Positions 1 to 11,749 of a stretch of DNA of 64,000 bases are shown piece after piece. The notes under the pieces were generated by a model. It saw only the letters and a program-made list of their open reading frames with translations. It was not told the origin of the DNA and made no database searches. Each line of letters starts with the position of its first letter. The first letter of the stretch is position 1. Source of the stretch: Odiellus spinosus (taxonomy: Eukaryota > Arthropoda > Arachnida > Opiliones > Phalangiidae). The stretch lies in the NCBI GenBank assembly GCA_963920705.1, contig OY987234.1:19425794-19489793 (forward strand), given 5' to 3'. The translations under genes were made by a program, and so were the position numbers.

Positions 1-134
1 AAGGTCGATGTGATAGCCGTAAGGGCAACATTCGCAACGCGTGCCACGCTTGGTCGGCGATGCTCGGGACACAGACGGCTTGTAACCGGGCAAAGTCGCT
101 GACTTGTAACCTGCCGGAAAAGAATCCGCTTCCC
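1..134 (-). CDS. Kank: Internal exon of a probable KANK (KN motif and ankyrin repeat) gene, partial at window edge
   Basis: Read on the minus strand, an AT-rich stretch ends in a splice acceptor (TTTTACAG, AG at 136-135). It is followed by an open, GC-richer reading frame running off the left edge. The frame starts after a split codon (two bases, then GAA) and ends in CECCPYGYHIDL. PYGYxxDL is the start of the KN motif, which in KANK/VAB-19 proteins continues into DFxKYxxDI and binds talin at adhesion-linked cortical sites. The preceding residues are Lys/Arg/Ser-rich, as in a disordered N-terminus. The coiled coil and C-terminal ankyrin repeats would lie in exons to the left, outside the window. 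The 5' exons should lie at higher coordinates on this strand, but I could not identify them. The plus-strand frames of the same bases are also partly open, so the call rests on the acceptor plus the motif. The family assignment is from memory. Confidence 0.6.
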
Positions 135-3100
135 CTGTAAAATTTTAAAGGAAATACACGTTTTTTAGTATAAAAGACGTAGAATGTTGTTTGAAAAATA
201 TGCAGATTCCTAAAAGCAGTCGATTGAATCGCGGATTTATTAACGAAATTTAAAAAACGCGCCAAAATAGATGGGAATCGAAAAGAGGGCGACTTTAAAA
301 AAAATCTTTGAACCACGTGACCCTTTAGTTGACTTAATTTATTCGTTTTCCCTTATTTACTTGACTTTCTAAAACCTCTCCTCGCGTAAAATTTTATAAT
401 ATACGTTTTTTAACGTCAAATACATAAAATGTTATCGAAAAAATATGCAAATTAGGTAAAAGCAGTCGATTGACTCACGGTAAGGAAATGGAATTTAAAA
501 AAACGCGTGAAAATAGACGAGAATCGCGGAAGGTGGCGCTTTATGAAAAATAGACCTTTTGAACTCTGATCTTGGCGACACGTGACCCTACCGACCCTTC
601 GACAGACACATTTTATTCGTCGCCGCTCATTTAGTCGCCATGATTTGACCTGTCTCGGAAAATCTCTACTAGTGTCGCGCCGCGTTGTTCTTAAGCCTAA
701 TTTAGCGCGAAATGAGTGATGTTTTTACGGAACAATGCGAAGTGTTTTTGCTTATCAGAAAATAATCGAGATTGTGTGACCTAATCAGAGCGGCTGAACG
801 AATTCTTCTTAACAACAATCTGAGATAATTACTACGAGGGAGACATAAATGACTGATAATATTTCTACAAAGACAAGCTGTAATTACGTCACGCGTGGAT
901 TTTTTTCAAAGGTGAGGCTGCCTTTTGCGTAACTGATGTAGAGTTTAGCGTGGATGTTTATAGGGTTTTGCCGTATAATTGCCGTAATTGGGTAGTACGT
1001 TGGTAGCGTTTTTAAATAATTGGGAAATGTTAACGTACTTAAGCGTAAATTATTTTATTTTTCAAAAACCAAATTTTTTGGGGGTTTCGTTTATATCCTA
1101 CGTCTTGGACTATAGTAAAGTCTTTACGGAAGCATATTATTTTAGTGCCCCTGAACTACAATATAGTCCTTTTTCAAGGATATAAGAGAGGAAGTTGTAT
1201 GCAATGAATGATAGGCGTATTTAATATTTTTATTCAGCTAAATTTGCGTGTAAAAATCACTAGTTGTAACAGCTCAAGTTCTTGCACGCGATACAAAAAG
1301 GTGCTAAAGTCAATGGGTAATTTGTTGTACCATAGTACCAAGGTTATTGGGGATGGTGTATGGTACCATCTGTTCCTATCAGATAAAACTTGCAGTGTTT
1401 TCAACAACAGATACGTTTCGAATTACATGACAAAGGAGGTACAATGTTAAATAACGATTTATCCGTAAAAGGTCATGACCCCTAAAATAGTAAAATTCAA
1501 TTTGCACTCTCCCACGCATTGTAGAGATAAAGATCGCGTAAAAATAGACTTAGTAACCACCCACTATAGCTTTATATTATATTTTCTGCATCGTCACAAT
1601 AAAAATCAATGGCGTGACTTTACACGCATGGTCGCCATTGTTTTTCTTTGTCAATGTAGGGGTTTCGTAGGCCTTCTTGTTTTAATATAAATTCGCCGCA
1701 TAATGTTCCCGAAATAAATGAATAATGGATGATTATCCAAAATAATATTTTACGCCGTATTACGTTTCGAATAATATCTTCTAAGCATGAAGTCGCGTAA
1801 AACATATTGAATCTTCAGATTTCTTAGCGTGTAGCTGGAGTTTCTTAATAATATAGTATATTACATCCTTAATTTGCAACAGGTTCAAAGGTTGGGTACT
1901 AATTTAGGGTGGAAATTGTCTATTCAGCAAGTTTTGGCTCTCATAAACGCCTGTGATTGACCTCGTAACAAAATAATGGCGGATAAGAAAAAGGTTTTCT
2001 TCGAAAAAGTATTTTAATTCAAACAGCCGTAGGTGTCGCGAAGGGGCCACGCCTTGTGCCTTTAAACCTGTAGCAAATATGGGAGATGACATCCCACGTT
2101 AAGTTATTTTACCAAAATCTGCTACCACAAATTTTTACGTCAGCGTGTATACGTAATTACATCTATTTGGAAATGTAATTTTTAAAAGTTTTGAAAGAAT
2201 TTGTTTTTTAACCTTTTTTAAAGCTGCCATTTAAAGTCGAGCTTAAAATTTGACTTTGATCTTGTTTAGTTTTTTCCTCGGGACGCATTTTTAGTTTTGG
2301 TTAGATTTTCCGTTAGCATTCAAACTTTAGGAACCTGTATAAAGAAAAAAAAAAAATCCAAATAGTTAGATTTATGTTGGTGTTCAAAATAACAACCTAA
2401 ATTATTTTAATTATGAAAAATTTTAAAGACAGGCTGTCACAATTTTCCCCAGGGGCTGTTTGTAGTAAATTTAGTTTATTCAAACTATGAAAAACCCAAA
2501 TTTAAAATTTTAAACCTTTGGGTTGACGAGTTTTTGAATAATTTAAAAATTAAAATATCATAAATAGATTTAATTTTTTTTTTTTTTTTTTTTTTTTTTT
2601 CCTATTCGATAATTTTTCTAGAACGAGAACTTTTAAATGAAAGGCAAATGTTTCTAGATTAAGTACTTTCACGAAAAAGACTGCGTGAAAGCGTTAATTT
2701 TTTTCTAAGCCATATTTATTTTGAAATAAAAATTCCAGCTGATTTTAAAAGCTGGTCCTTTTTCTGGATCCCTGTTAAAATTTAAGGGTATCAGGCAATT
2801 CAGAAACTGCCCATCGTTTTAATTTTAAAAAACTCGTTAAATTTGGGACCCCATAAAAGCTCGCTCACATAAAACGTTTCGTTTTCGAGTATTTTTCGCC
2901 AAAAAACTTGTTATTAACTAGTTTTTGCTCATGTATTTGGATATATAACGTATAATAAGAGTTGACGTGTTAGAAGTGAATTTAAAAATGAGTTAATTTA
3001 TAGGACGGGATTAGGGTTTATGCTTTTTGGCTGTTTAAACGATGATACAACCTCATAGCTAACGAAGGAGAAAATTTCAAACGATAGAGTAGAACTACCT

Positions 3101-4932
3101 AATATGAGAGACATCATTTTTTACGAGGCTGACGTGAACTTTATACGAAATTTACCGTAGGTGTAATTCTCCGTATAAATATAAGAGGGAGAAGATGGGC
3201 CGAGTAAATGTTTCAGATGTCCCTAGCTGCTGCTATTCGTGTTATTGAGCAACAGGTTCGACCTACGTACGTGCTGTAATGTCTTACGTTTTTTCCCTAC
3301 TATTACCAGATTCAGCAACTTCTAAACCTAATTTAAAAAGCAGCCGAAATTCACTTCCCCTATTAAAATTAAGTCTGGACTAGGTATCGATATAAAATTC
3401 TTGTAAATTAGATGCAAATTATTTCAGAAGAAAACGTTAATGTTTTGCTTAAGTTGGGGGTTAATTAGATTGAACTGTCATTCATTCATAATCATAGTTA
3501 AATAAACTTATATTTTTGTTAGTGAGATCGTAGACGAGGCTTGTTTGAATGTGTACATTCGTAGAAATAGATGAATGGGGTCTGAATGTGGGAGACGACG
3601 AACTCTGCATCTCGCTAATGTTTGAATGATATCGACAATTCACACGAATCAATTGTTGACCCCAACTATAGTTTGATCTTCTGGAGTTTGTCCAATTTGT
3701 TGGATTGCGTAAGATTAAAATTAAGAGCATCGTGAAAATGTTGTGATTCAGCTAGTTACTGCGAATACTGCCCTATTTTTGATCGGATATTAAATATGAC
3801 GTAACCCTTTATTGGAAAGTTATTAGGAATAATAGAAATTCACGCTTTTCTAATTAAAATTTGATTAACAAAATCTGGTTTATATATGTACAAAAAAATC
3901 TAGAGAAAGGTTTGATTTAAAATAGAAATAGGGTACCAACAATGGTTGAAAATTCTGGAAATTGACAATTTTGTGCAAGTAAGATAAATTTATTAGGAAT
4001 AATAGAAATTCAAACTTCGCGAATATAAAAATCTGGTCCAGATGTAGTAAAAAAATTGCAAAATAAGGTTCGATTAGAACGAATCAATAGGGTTTTAAAT
4101 ATCTGTCAGTTTTGTGTTAACGGATATTTAATGTCTTATCAGTTTTCCCTTAAATATTTGGTAATTCTCTTACGGTGAATAAATTGTAGGGGTCCCATCA
4201 AAACTGTCTGTATATTAGTAATGATGATTTAAGTTTTCCCGCCGGTGCTTCAGGGGGTAATTTCGGACAATCATTGCTAGCGTAAATCATAAGTTTCTTG
4301 GTTTCTGTCTAGGAAAGTTCTTAAAGAGGCCCACCTTAGTAGTCGGCGCCGCTACTTGAACCTAACGTGAAAAAAAAAAATCATTTTCACTTGACCGACT
4401 CCGCGGAAAAGGAAATTTTTTGAATGAGGCATTATTTGGGGGGGAGTATAAGATATATTATATATATAATAAAAAATCACCGTCATTCTTCAGCAGGTCC
4501 TTTTTCTTCCTCCTACTACATTATTTGTATATATTCAGCTGAGCGAGCAAGTTACTTAAACCTGGATTAAGGGAAGAGTGAAAAGGTAGCTTTTAACAAA
4601 TTTAGATATCTTATAAAGCTAGAACGGAGAAAACAGATAAATCTCATTCTTTAGTCCAAATAATATCAATAAAATTGGTTAGTCCTTTTTAAGAGTAAAT
4701 ATTTTCAATCTTTTTCCTATAAACAAATCTATAAAGGTTTATATTATTGCCTATATTGCAAACTTCTCTTGAATAAAAGGCCAGAAGTTAAGGAAAATTC
4801 TTCACTTTTTCACGTTCTGAATCGTTTTTGGGGTGAATATCTAGAATTGAAATGAAAATGATTTTATTCCTAATAAATATTCCGGGCTTTTAGGGACATT
4901 TTCCGAAATTTGTTATCTCTCGCTTCTAAAGC
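135..4932. other. AT-rich non-coding block, probably Kank intron or upstream sequence
   Basis: No supported exon. Two similar motifs near 150-270 and 395-510 share wording (ATAAAATGTT, GCAGTCGATTGA, AAAACGCG), suggesting an old direct duplication of about 120 bp. There is a CpG-rich patch near 670-710 and a T-homopolymer near 2573-2600. Short ORFs here are AT-rich and look like chance. Confidence 0.5.
150..550. repeat. Diverged direct duplication (about 150-285 and 395-535)
   Basis: Both halves read, in order: a lone TATAAAA/GTATAAA stretch, AATGTT, GAAAAATATGCA, an AAAGCAGTCGATTGA block, a run ending in AAAAACGCG, and AATAGA(C/T)G(A/G)GAATCG. The order and spacing are preserved over about 130 bp, so this is a tandem or near-tandem duplication. 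No coding potential is visible. Confidence 0.5.
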
Positions 4933-4936
4933 TTAA

Positions 4937-5136
4937 AGGGATAGTACCACTTGATAGTTTTTTTGTTTCGGCGAAAACATTTTAATTATGCAGGACACAC
5001 TTATTGTAATGAAAAACACGCTCCCAATTCTCACGTCATCGTATATGAGTAAAATTCGTAATATTTTCGGGAATAATCATCAAATTCTTTGACCCTTGAT
5101 ATAAAACAAGGCTTAAAATTATGTGACAGTATCCCT
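4937..5136. mobile_element. T2/Kolobok-type MITE, 200 bp, TTAA target duplication
   Basis: TTAA at 4933-4936 and 5137-5140 flanks ends reading AGGGATAGTACCAC on the left and, in reverse complement, AGGGATACTGTCACA on the right. TTAA followed by AGGGATACTGTCA closely resembles the termini of T2 MITEs described in Xenopus, placed in the Kolobok superfamily. The inside is short, AT-rich and non-coding, so the copy is non-autonomous. The two ends differ at a few positions, which indicates an old copy. Confidence 0.6.
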
Positions 5137-5789
5137 TTAATTTATTTTAACGTCGTTTCCGGGGTGACCGGGGTATTTAGGATGGCCTCTTGATGCTGAT
5201 TTTTAATTATGTAATATTCCACCCGGTAATTTTAGTAATTTTGCAAACTTATCTTGAAAAAGAGTATATAAAATTTGATGTTTTAGTGGTGTGGGTAAAG
5301 GTTAGGTCATAATTGAATATGTAATTAGTGCATTGGGAGGGGGGGCAAACATTTTTTCCACATTAAAGATATCCCGTGGGTAACATAACGAAACTGAAAA
5401 TTACGAGAGAAAAAAAAAACTTTTTTTTTTTTGTACCATGATAAGTTCATAGCGCGATAAGGATTGGGGAATGGTCTTTTAGGATCCTAATGTTAGTGTA
5501 AATCACCATTCCCCTCGTTTTACTAATGGTATACACTTATGACGTAATGGTTAAAAATATATGAGCACCCCCCTTTATCCGCTTTTAAAGATTTTATAAT
5601 TTTTACAGATTTAATTCTTTAGGTAAAATTATCTTAATTCGGTTAGTAATTATCTTATCAGTGGAATCTAAGTCATATGGTAGATGGGTATATGATCTAA
5701 TAGCCATCAATTTATAAGAAATAAATAGTTAACCCCCGAAAAATAACCCCCCTCCCCTCCTAATTAGTATCACACTGTTAATCAAACTT

Positions 5790-6640
5790 TAAATTGTAGT
5801 GCCTTCTTTTGGATTCCCAAGTCCAACAAGAAGTGCCATTATAAATTAAATTTATGCCCTTTTCGTATCTCATTGAGGATACTCAGTTTTAATTACACCT
5901 CCAAATTTATTAGAATGCTTTAAGGATCCAACAAGAAGTGCCCTTAAAAATAAAGTATAACACCCCTGTTAGTTCCTTATTTAGGACATTCAATCCACCA
6001 AGGAGTGCGCTAGCTTTATTAATATATTAATCAAACCCTTAAATTCTAGTGCCTTCTTTTAAATCTCCAATTAAACAAGAAGTGCCGTACAAAATGTACT
6101 AATGACACTATTAGAGCCTTTTTGTGGATCCCCAGTCCGCCAAGAAGTGTTCGAAATGTTGTCAAATTTCTATTCCCTTTTGGATTCGAAATAAAACCTT
6201 TATTAGTGCCTCCTTGTGTTTTTTATCAATCCATCCCGTAGCAGTGCCCAAAGTATTTGTAATTAAATCCCCGAAATTAAAGGCCTTCTTTTGGATTTCC
6301 ACTGTGTTCACCCTTGCTCAAAACCGTGGAAAATAACTAAATTTTCAGTAAATTCGATTGGATTATTATGATAAACCCTATTTTGAGGTTTGGAACTTTA
6401 TTTATGGCTAAAGGGACAGTGAAACATGAAAAACAATTTCTCAAGTTCTAGTGCCTTTTTTTTATTTTGGATCTCTAATTTGGCAAATACCCTTCAAGTT
6501 ATAAATATATCACTATCACTATTAGTGCCTTCTTGCGGACCCCCAATCCGTCAAGAAGTGCTCGAAACAGTGTTATTAAATCCACAATTTCTAATGTCTT
6601 CTTTTGGATCCCCAATCCAAAAGGATTCCTTAAAAATGAA
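5790..6640. repeat. Degenerate tandem array, unit about 62 bp, with an internal hairpin motif
   Basis: A motif of the form AGTGCCTTCTTTTGGATCCC followed by CAATCCxxCAAGAAGTGC recurs at about 5800, 5925, 5990, 6050, 6110, 6190, 6285, 6450, 6525 and 6595, roughly every 60-70 bases with some units lost. GTGCCTTCTT and AAGAAGTGC within a unit are near inverse complements, so each unit can fold into a hairpin with a GGATCC-containing loop. Units differ substantially, so the array is old. Open frames across it come from the repeat and are not genes. Confidence 0.6.
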
Positions 6641-7099
6641 ATCTTTAAAAAATAACATGGGTGCCATAAATTCAAAATTCTGCTAGAAAAATGACTCTTG
6701 TGAGTTCCTAAACCACTCCCTAAATTTGTTTCTATTTAATTTTTGACCTAGATTTTTAATTTTCCACGGATTTTAGTTTTGGGTTTGACAACGGACACAA
6801 TTAACTTTGAAAAATTAAAAAAAAAAAATAATAATAAGCTCATTATTTATGCTGATATGCGAAACATTTTAAACATATACAGCCAGCTTTCACAATTATT
6901 TCCGTTTATTGTTTAAAACAAAAACCCTGAACTTTATGAACAGAATAAATTAATAAATTAGTCGGAAGCGGATATTAATAAATAATAATGAATAGAGTTA
7001 ATTAATATAGAACTTCGGAAAATATATATATATAAATTAATTTAGTATAATTTATGATGGTACTTGATTTTAAATTATTTACCTACAAAAGTATATTAA

Positions 7100-7284
7100 A
7101 GGGCTAGAGACCTGTTTTTACAAAAAGTGTTAAATCTGTTTAAAAATTCCTTCTACCGGTTATCGGATTGATTTTTACCGTTTCAAATCGATTAAGATTG
7201 AAAGATGAAAACTACCGAGAGGTTTGTTTTTAATAATGAATGAATTAAAATATAGTCTTTACCAAAATTATAGTCTCTAACCCT
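7100..7284. mobile_element. Second TTAA-flanked T2/Kolobok-like MITE, 185 bp
   Basis: TTAA occurs at 7096-7099 and 7285-7288. The left end reads AGGGCTAGAGACC and the right end, in reverse complement, AGGGTTAGAGACTATAA. The AGGG start after TTAA is shared with the other two T2-like families here, but the following bases differ. The interior contains several ATCGATT/AATCGATT palindromes and no coding frame. The terminal match is only about 12 bases, so confidence is moderate. Confidence 0.5.
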
Positions 7285-7345
7285 TTAAATAAATAACATA
7301 TAGGGGTGATGACATTTGAAAGCTTTATTTCCGTATGCGTATAAA

Positions 7346-7681
7346 CAGAAGCCGATGAAACCCTCCTTTGAAGTCTACTACTCCAATGTTCCATATAGCG
7401 CTCCTCTCTGTATGGGTAAAATTCCCAATTTTACGAGTTAGAAGGGGTCCTACTTCATCCCCCCTGTCTACGGAAAATTGGAAATTCTCTCTCTCCACAA
7501 ACGACGACGTTTGTTTGACGAACTCCAAGGCTGCTAGAGATATTCGCTCCACGAACTCCCGCTCCGAAAATATCTACCATTAGGAGGCGTACGAATCGCG
7601 CCTTTTGAGAATAACCCATACAGAGAGGGGTAGAGAAGACCCGGAATAATAGACTTCCAAGGAGGGTTTCATCGGCTTCTG
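7346..7681 (+). mobile_element. E1 MITE copy 1 (subfamily A)
   Basis: E1 reference description: a 336-bp element with ends CAGAAGCCGATGAAACCCTC and its inverse. Terminal inverted repeats cover about 38 bases, and an inner inverted CTCTCTGTATGGGT block follows at both ends. The target duplication is GTATAAA (7339-7345 and 7682-7688). The body is clearly GC-richer than the surrounding DNA and contains the palindrome GTAAAATT...AATTTTAC. Subfamily A markers are GAGTTAGAAGGGG and GAGAATAACCCATAC. No transposase is present. Orientation here is defined by the end containing CCATATAGCGCTCC at the left. The superfamily is unresolved: a 7-bp duplication with CA...TG ends could be P-, Dada- or hAT-related. 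Confidence 0.85.
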
Positions 7682-8784
7682 GTATAAATAATTCTAAAAC
7701 ATCTGGTATAATTCATTGTTAAAGATAATTTAAACGCATCATTTGATATGATATTTCCTTTCCAAAGAAAACTTTCCCTCAAAAAATTTAATATTAAAAA
7801 TAAATACACATTTGGTTAAGATATTTCGAACAATTTAAATTAGGAAATATATTTCCCGGGAAAAAGTTTCTAGCGTGAGACACCTGCCACATTTTGGCGT
7901 TAAAATCAATTTCCCTCACTCCGATTCACTTTAATAGGTTCTGGTGGAAAAGGCTTAACGTTTATATTAGTTTGCGAGCTAAGAATGCTTCAAATTTCAA
8001 TATAAATTGATATTTTTCTTATGAAGAACCGTAGTTGTTTGAAGATTGTTATATCGAATGGCAGACGCCGAAAAAAATTCGTAAAGGCTTTACACTCCAT
8101 TAAGTTTTGTTTTTGCGAAGTTTGGGACTAAAAATTAAGATCATTTGAAGTAAAACTTGCGTAAAAAAAAGCCTGTCGCGCAAGTTTTTTGTTTCAAAAC
8201 ACTCCTACGTTAACTACGCCTTCGTGGGTTGAAATATATATGCTTAAACGTAATAACACTTTACACTAAGAATTAAGATGTATTAACTTTATTTACCCTT
8301 TCATTTCAATGCCAACTCGAATTAGGGAGTCTATAATTTAAGAGAAATAAATACAAGAGGTTTTAATCTCGTTTTTTCGACCTAAAAACCTGTGGTTTTA
8401 AACTCTTGTTTTTTGTTAAATAAATCAGGATTTATTGAGACATTTTTTACGACTTTAAACCCATCTTTAAATAAAAAGGGTTTAAAGTATTTCAAGTCTT
8501 TTATCCGGGTATAGTTATAATTTAAAGTAGATAAGGGATATCGTGGGTGCAAGTAACCTCAAAAACGGGGTAGAATAATCTTCCTTCCGTGTAAATATGC
8601 GACCTAAAACAATAGACAATTTCATGAAGTATTTTGTCTTACCTGGTGGTTAGAAAGATTTGTTTTAAAGGGTTTCTTTACCTCAAAACTAAGCGAGTAT
8701 TTACATTTGAAAATGTGATTCCTAGTTTAGATTAATTTCTAAAATTTTGTTACGTTAGGTTTAAAGGGAAACATTTAGCTAAAA

Positions 8785-9145
8785 CAGGGTTCGTACAGGA
8801 CCTGGAAAACCTGGAATAGTCAGGGAATTTGGAAATTGGCCCCAAAGGTCAGGGAATTTGGAAATTGGCCCCAAAGGTCAGGAAATTTGGAAATTGGCCC
8901 CAAAGGTCAGGGAATTTGGAAATTGGCCCCAAAGGTCAGGGAATTTGGAAATTGGCCCCAAAGGTCAGGGAATTTGGAAAGTGGCCCCAAAGGTCAGGTA
9001 AAAGTCAGGGAATTTGGAAAGTGGCCCCAAAGGTCAGGTAAAAGTCAGGGAATTTGGAAAGTGGCCCCAAAGATCAGGTAAAAGTCAGCGAATTTGGAAA
9101 GTGGCCCCAAAGGCCAGGGAAAAGTCAGGGAATTTGGAAATTGCC
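8785..9145 (+). repeat. hAT-like terminus followed by a 29/40-bp minisatellite
   Basis: CAGGGTTCGTACAGG at 8785, followed by CCTGGAAAACCTGGAA, matches the kind of 5' terminus seen on hAT elements in many animals. From 8819 the subterminal phrase GTCAGGGAATTTGGAAA is tandemly repeated about ten times. There are first six units of 29 bp (ending TTGGCCCCAAAG), then about four units of 40 bp that carry an extra GTCAGGTAAAA. No matching 3' terminus or 8-bp duplication was found nearby. The overlapping 64-81 residue frames exist only because the repeat lacks stops. Confidence 0.7.
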
Positions 9146-9470
9146 CAAATGATCAGAGAAAATAAATATTTTGTTACGTGTCAAGGAACTGTTTATGATT
9201 GGTTTTAACTCCCAAATTTCCTTTTAAAGGGAGCCTGAAGTTATAATCAAAATACTTATTTTGTTGATAAAACAATAATATAGTAATTAAAAATACCCTG
9301 CAGTGAAATATTTCTTTACTCCACTTAATTACGCCAAAATTAAGTTATTTTACAGTCGTAGGTTATTTCAGGCTCCGTTTTATTCAAGGGTGCATGGAAC
9401 ACGTTTACTCATAGCAGTTACACGAATTTCAAAGCTTCTTATTGGTGACTAGGATTTACATAAGTTAATG

Positions 9471-9808
9471 CAGAAGCCGATGAAACCCTCCTTTGAAGTC
9501 TATTACTCCCGGGTCTTGTCTACCCGTCTCTGTATGGGTTAGTTTTAAAAAGCGCGATTCGTACGCCTCCTAACGGTAGATATTTTCGGAGCGGGAGTTC
9601 GTCGAGCGAATAACTCTAGCAGCCTTGGAGTTCGTCAAAAAAACGTCGTCGTTTGTGGAGAGAGAGAATTTCCAATTTTCCGTAGACAGGGGGGTATGAA
9701 GTAGGACCCCTCCGATCTCGTAAAATTGTGAATTTTACCCATACAGAGAGGAGCGCTATATGGAACATTAGAGTAGTAGACTTCAAAGGAGGGTTTCATC
9801 GGCTTCTG
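9471..9808 (-). mobile_element. E1 MITE copy 2 (subfamily B)
   Basis: Complete 338-bp copy in reverse orientation. The target duplication GTTAATG is perfect at 9464-9470 and 9809-9815. Subfamily B markers are CCCTCCGATCTCG and GGGTTAGTTTTAAAAAGCGC. Confidence 0.85.
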
Positions 9809-10520
9809 GTTAATGGCATATAGATTGAGCAGATTTTTAAATTCTCGTTTTAGGAGAGACTACAATGCGTCTTATGTAAATGAGGTAGAAGTAAACAAAT
9901 TTAAAAGTGATTATGGTAAAAATACGGGTACCTGCATCATATTATAGTTTGTTATGAAACCTTTCGAATGATGACGAAATTCGAGATTGACTACATAGCC
10001 TGCATAACCTTATTATGTTACACACCTTTTTAAAGATAAGTTGGAGTTTATAGAAGACCTACCCTTCAGTTATTTATACTTAGATAAACTTAAAGACAAG
10101 CTTCATGAAGGAAAGCTTTTGGGTAGAGATGTTTGGATTATTTTTTATCGCCTACGTAATTTTAAAACGGGTCTAACTCATTAAATTATAAAAAATACAC
10201 AATTTTAAACTAAAAACTAAAGTTTTCCTTCACTTTAAGTTAATTTAATCGAAATTAAACGTTTCTAAAACATTTGAGCACTTCTGAAATGCTAAGCCTA
10301 AATCAAGCCTAATTTTTTAACTCCTCCGCTTCGAGTTTAAAGCCGGTCTTTTTCAATAAAACTCGTGTTCAAGGGGAGTTTGTACGGACTACTTTTTCCT
10401 GATGAAGTTTAACATTGTGTATCAATTCGCTTCAGCTTTTTCTCTTTCCTAAAGTTAGCGTTAGTGACTGATAAATTTTGTCGACATTTTTAATTAATTC
10501 AACAAATTTGTTGTCATTAA

Positions 10521-10981
10521 CAGGGCTCCCACCAGGTCCCTAAAATACCTAAAACCCCCTACTTTTTTTGAGGTCCCTAAACCACCATAAAACTGTGATT
10601 TGGTCCCTAAATCACCATAAAATCGTGATTTTGGTCTCTAAATCACCAGATTTTTAGTAAATTTGGTTAAAAGTACCGTCGTCCTATAATATTGAACCCA
10701 ATTTTTATGCTAAGTCGAAAAACTGACAGCGAGAAAAACTAAGTCAGTATGATATAATGTCACCAAAAAATGTGATAAAATTAAAGTCAGATTTGCTAAA
10801 ATGCTTTTACAAAAAAACCTACTTTAAAAAACATTTTGTGAAAATTAAAGATCTAATTTCTTCTTAAATCGGTTCCTATTTGCTCCCTATTTAAAAAATT
10901 TTGGTTCCTATTGCACCCTATTTCTAGCCTGAAAAATCCCCTATTTCCCTATTTTTTTTTAAGATTTTGGTGGGAGCCCTG
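10521..10981. mobile_element. hAT-like non-autonomous element, 461 bp
   Basis: The ends are CAGGGCTCCCACCA and its exact inverse TGGTGGGAGCCCTG. CATTAA directly abuts both ends (10515-10520 and 10982-10987). CAGGG...CCCTG ends are typical of hAT elements, although the visible duplication is 6 bp rather than the usual 8. The interior repeats GGTCCCTAAA(C/T)CACCATAAAA in its left part, a subterminal repeat pattern common in hAT elements. No transposase frame is present. Confidence 0.65.
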
Positions 10982-11749
10982 CATTAATTACAAATACTTT
11001 TTCAAATAAAAAGTACAACAGCAACAAAAAAATTGTCCCAAATTATAAAACCCACTTAAACAAATAGTTATTAGTTGCCACGCTTCATTAAACATTTGGA
11101 ATTCACTCTTCACGACTAAAAAACTCCCATTAAACAGGACTATTATTTTGATTATAGTTTTTGGCGGCTGTTTTTTTCCTCGGTTACATGTAGATGCGCT
11201 TAAAAAGCTCTCGAAAATAAAGTGGGTGTTATATAGGGTACATTTTTGAATAAGGTTTATTATTTACGAAACGCACTAAAAATTACTTGAAATGATGAAC
11301 TTAAACCCTATATAATTAAAAGAAAAAAAACTAAGGTTTTTGTGTTTTGACAAATGCCTGTTTTTATAACATTAACGTTACAAAAATATTTGGGTTCGCG
11401 AAACTTGTTCGTTAATCTACGCCCTTTAATTTCCGTCCCTTAAAACATACGTCGAAAAACTAGATACATTAAACTCAAATTATAATTAATATTAACTGAA
11501 AATATGGATATTATAATTACAACTTTTTCCTTTTGGCTATATGCGTAACAATGGGCGGTTATGTTTATTCAAAAGAAAAATGTTTACCTTTAGGTATTAG
11601 AAATAAAGTTTCTTTGAAGTTGAATGAATTCGTAATAAAAGGAAACTATCTATAATAATATTGGGTTACTATCGATTTCAAATGTACTACTAAACTCTAA
11701 AATTTATTTGAAAACAGTGTTTTATTATAGTTTTACTATTAGAAACATC

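Noticed and set aside
8819-9145. Possible CRISPR array (regular 29-bp spacing)
   Set aside because: Units are contiguous with no unique spacers, and the setting is a eukaryotic hAT-derived minisatellite.
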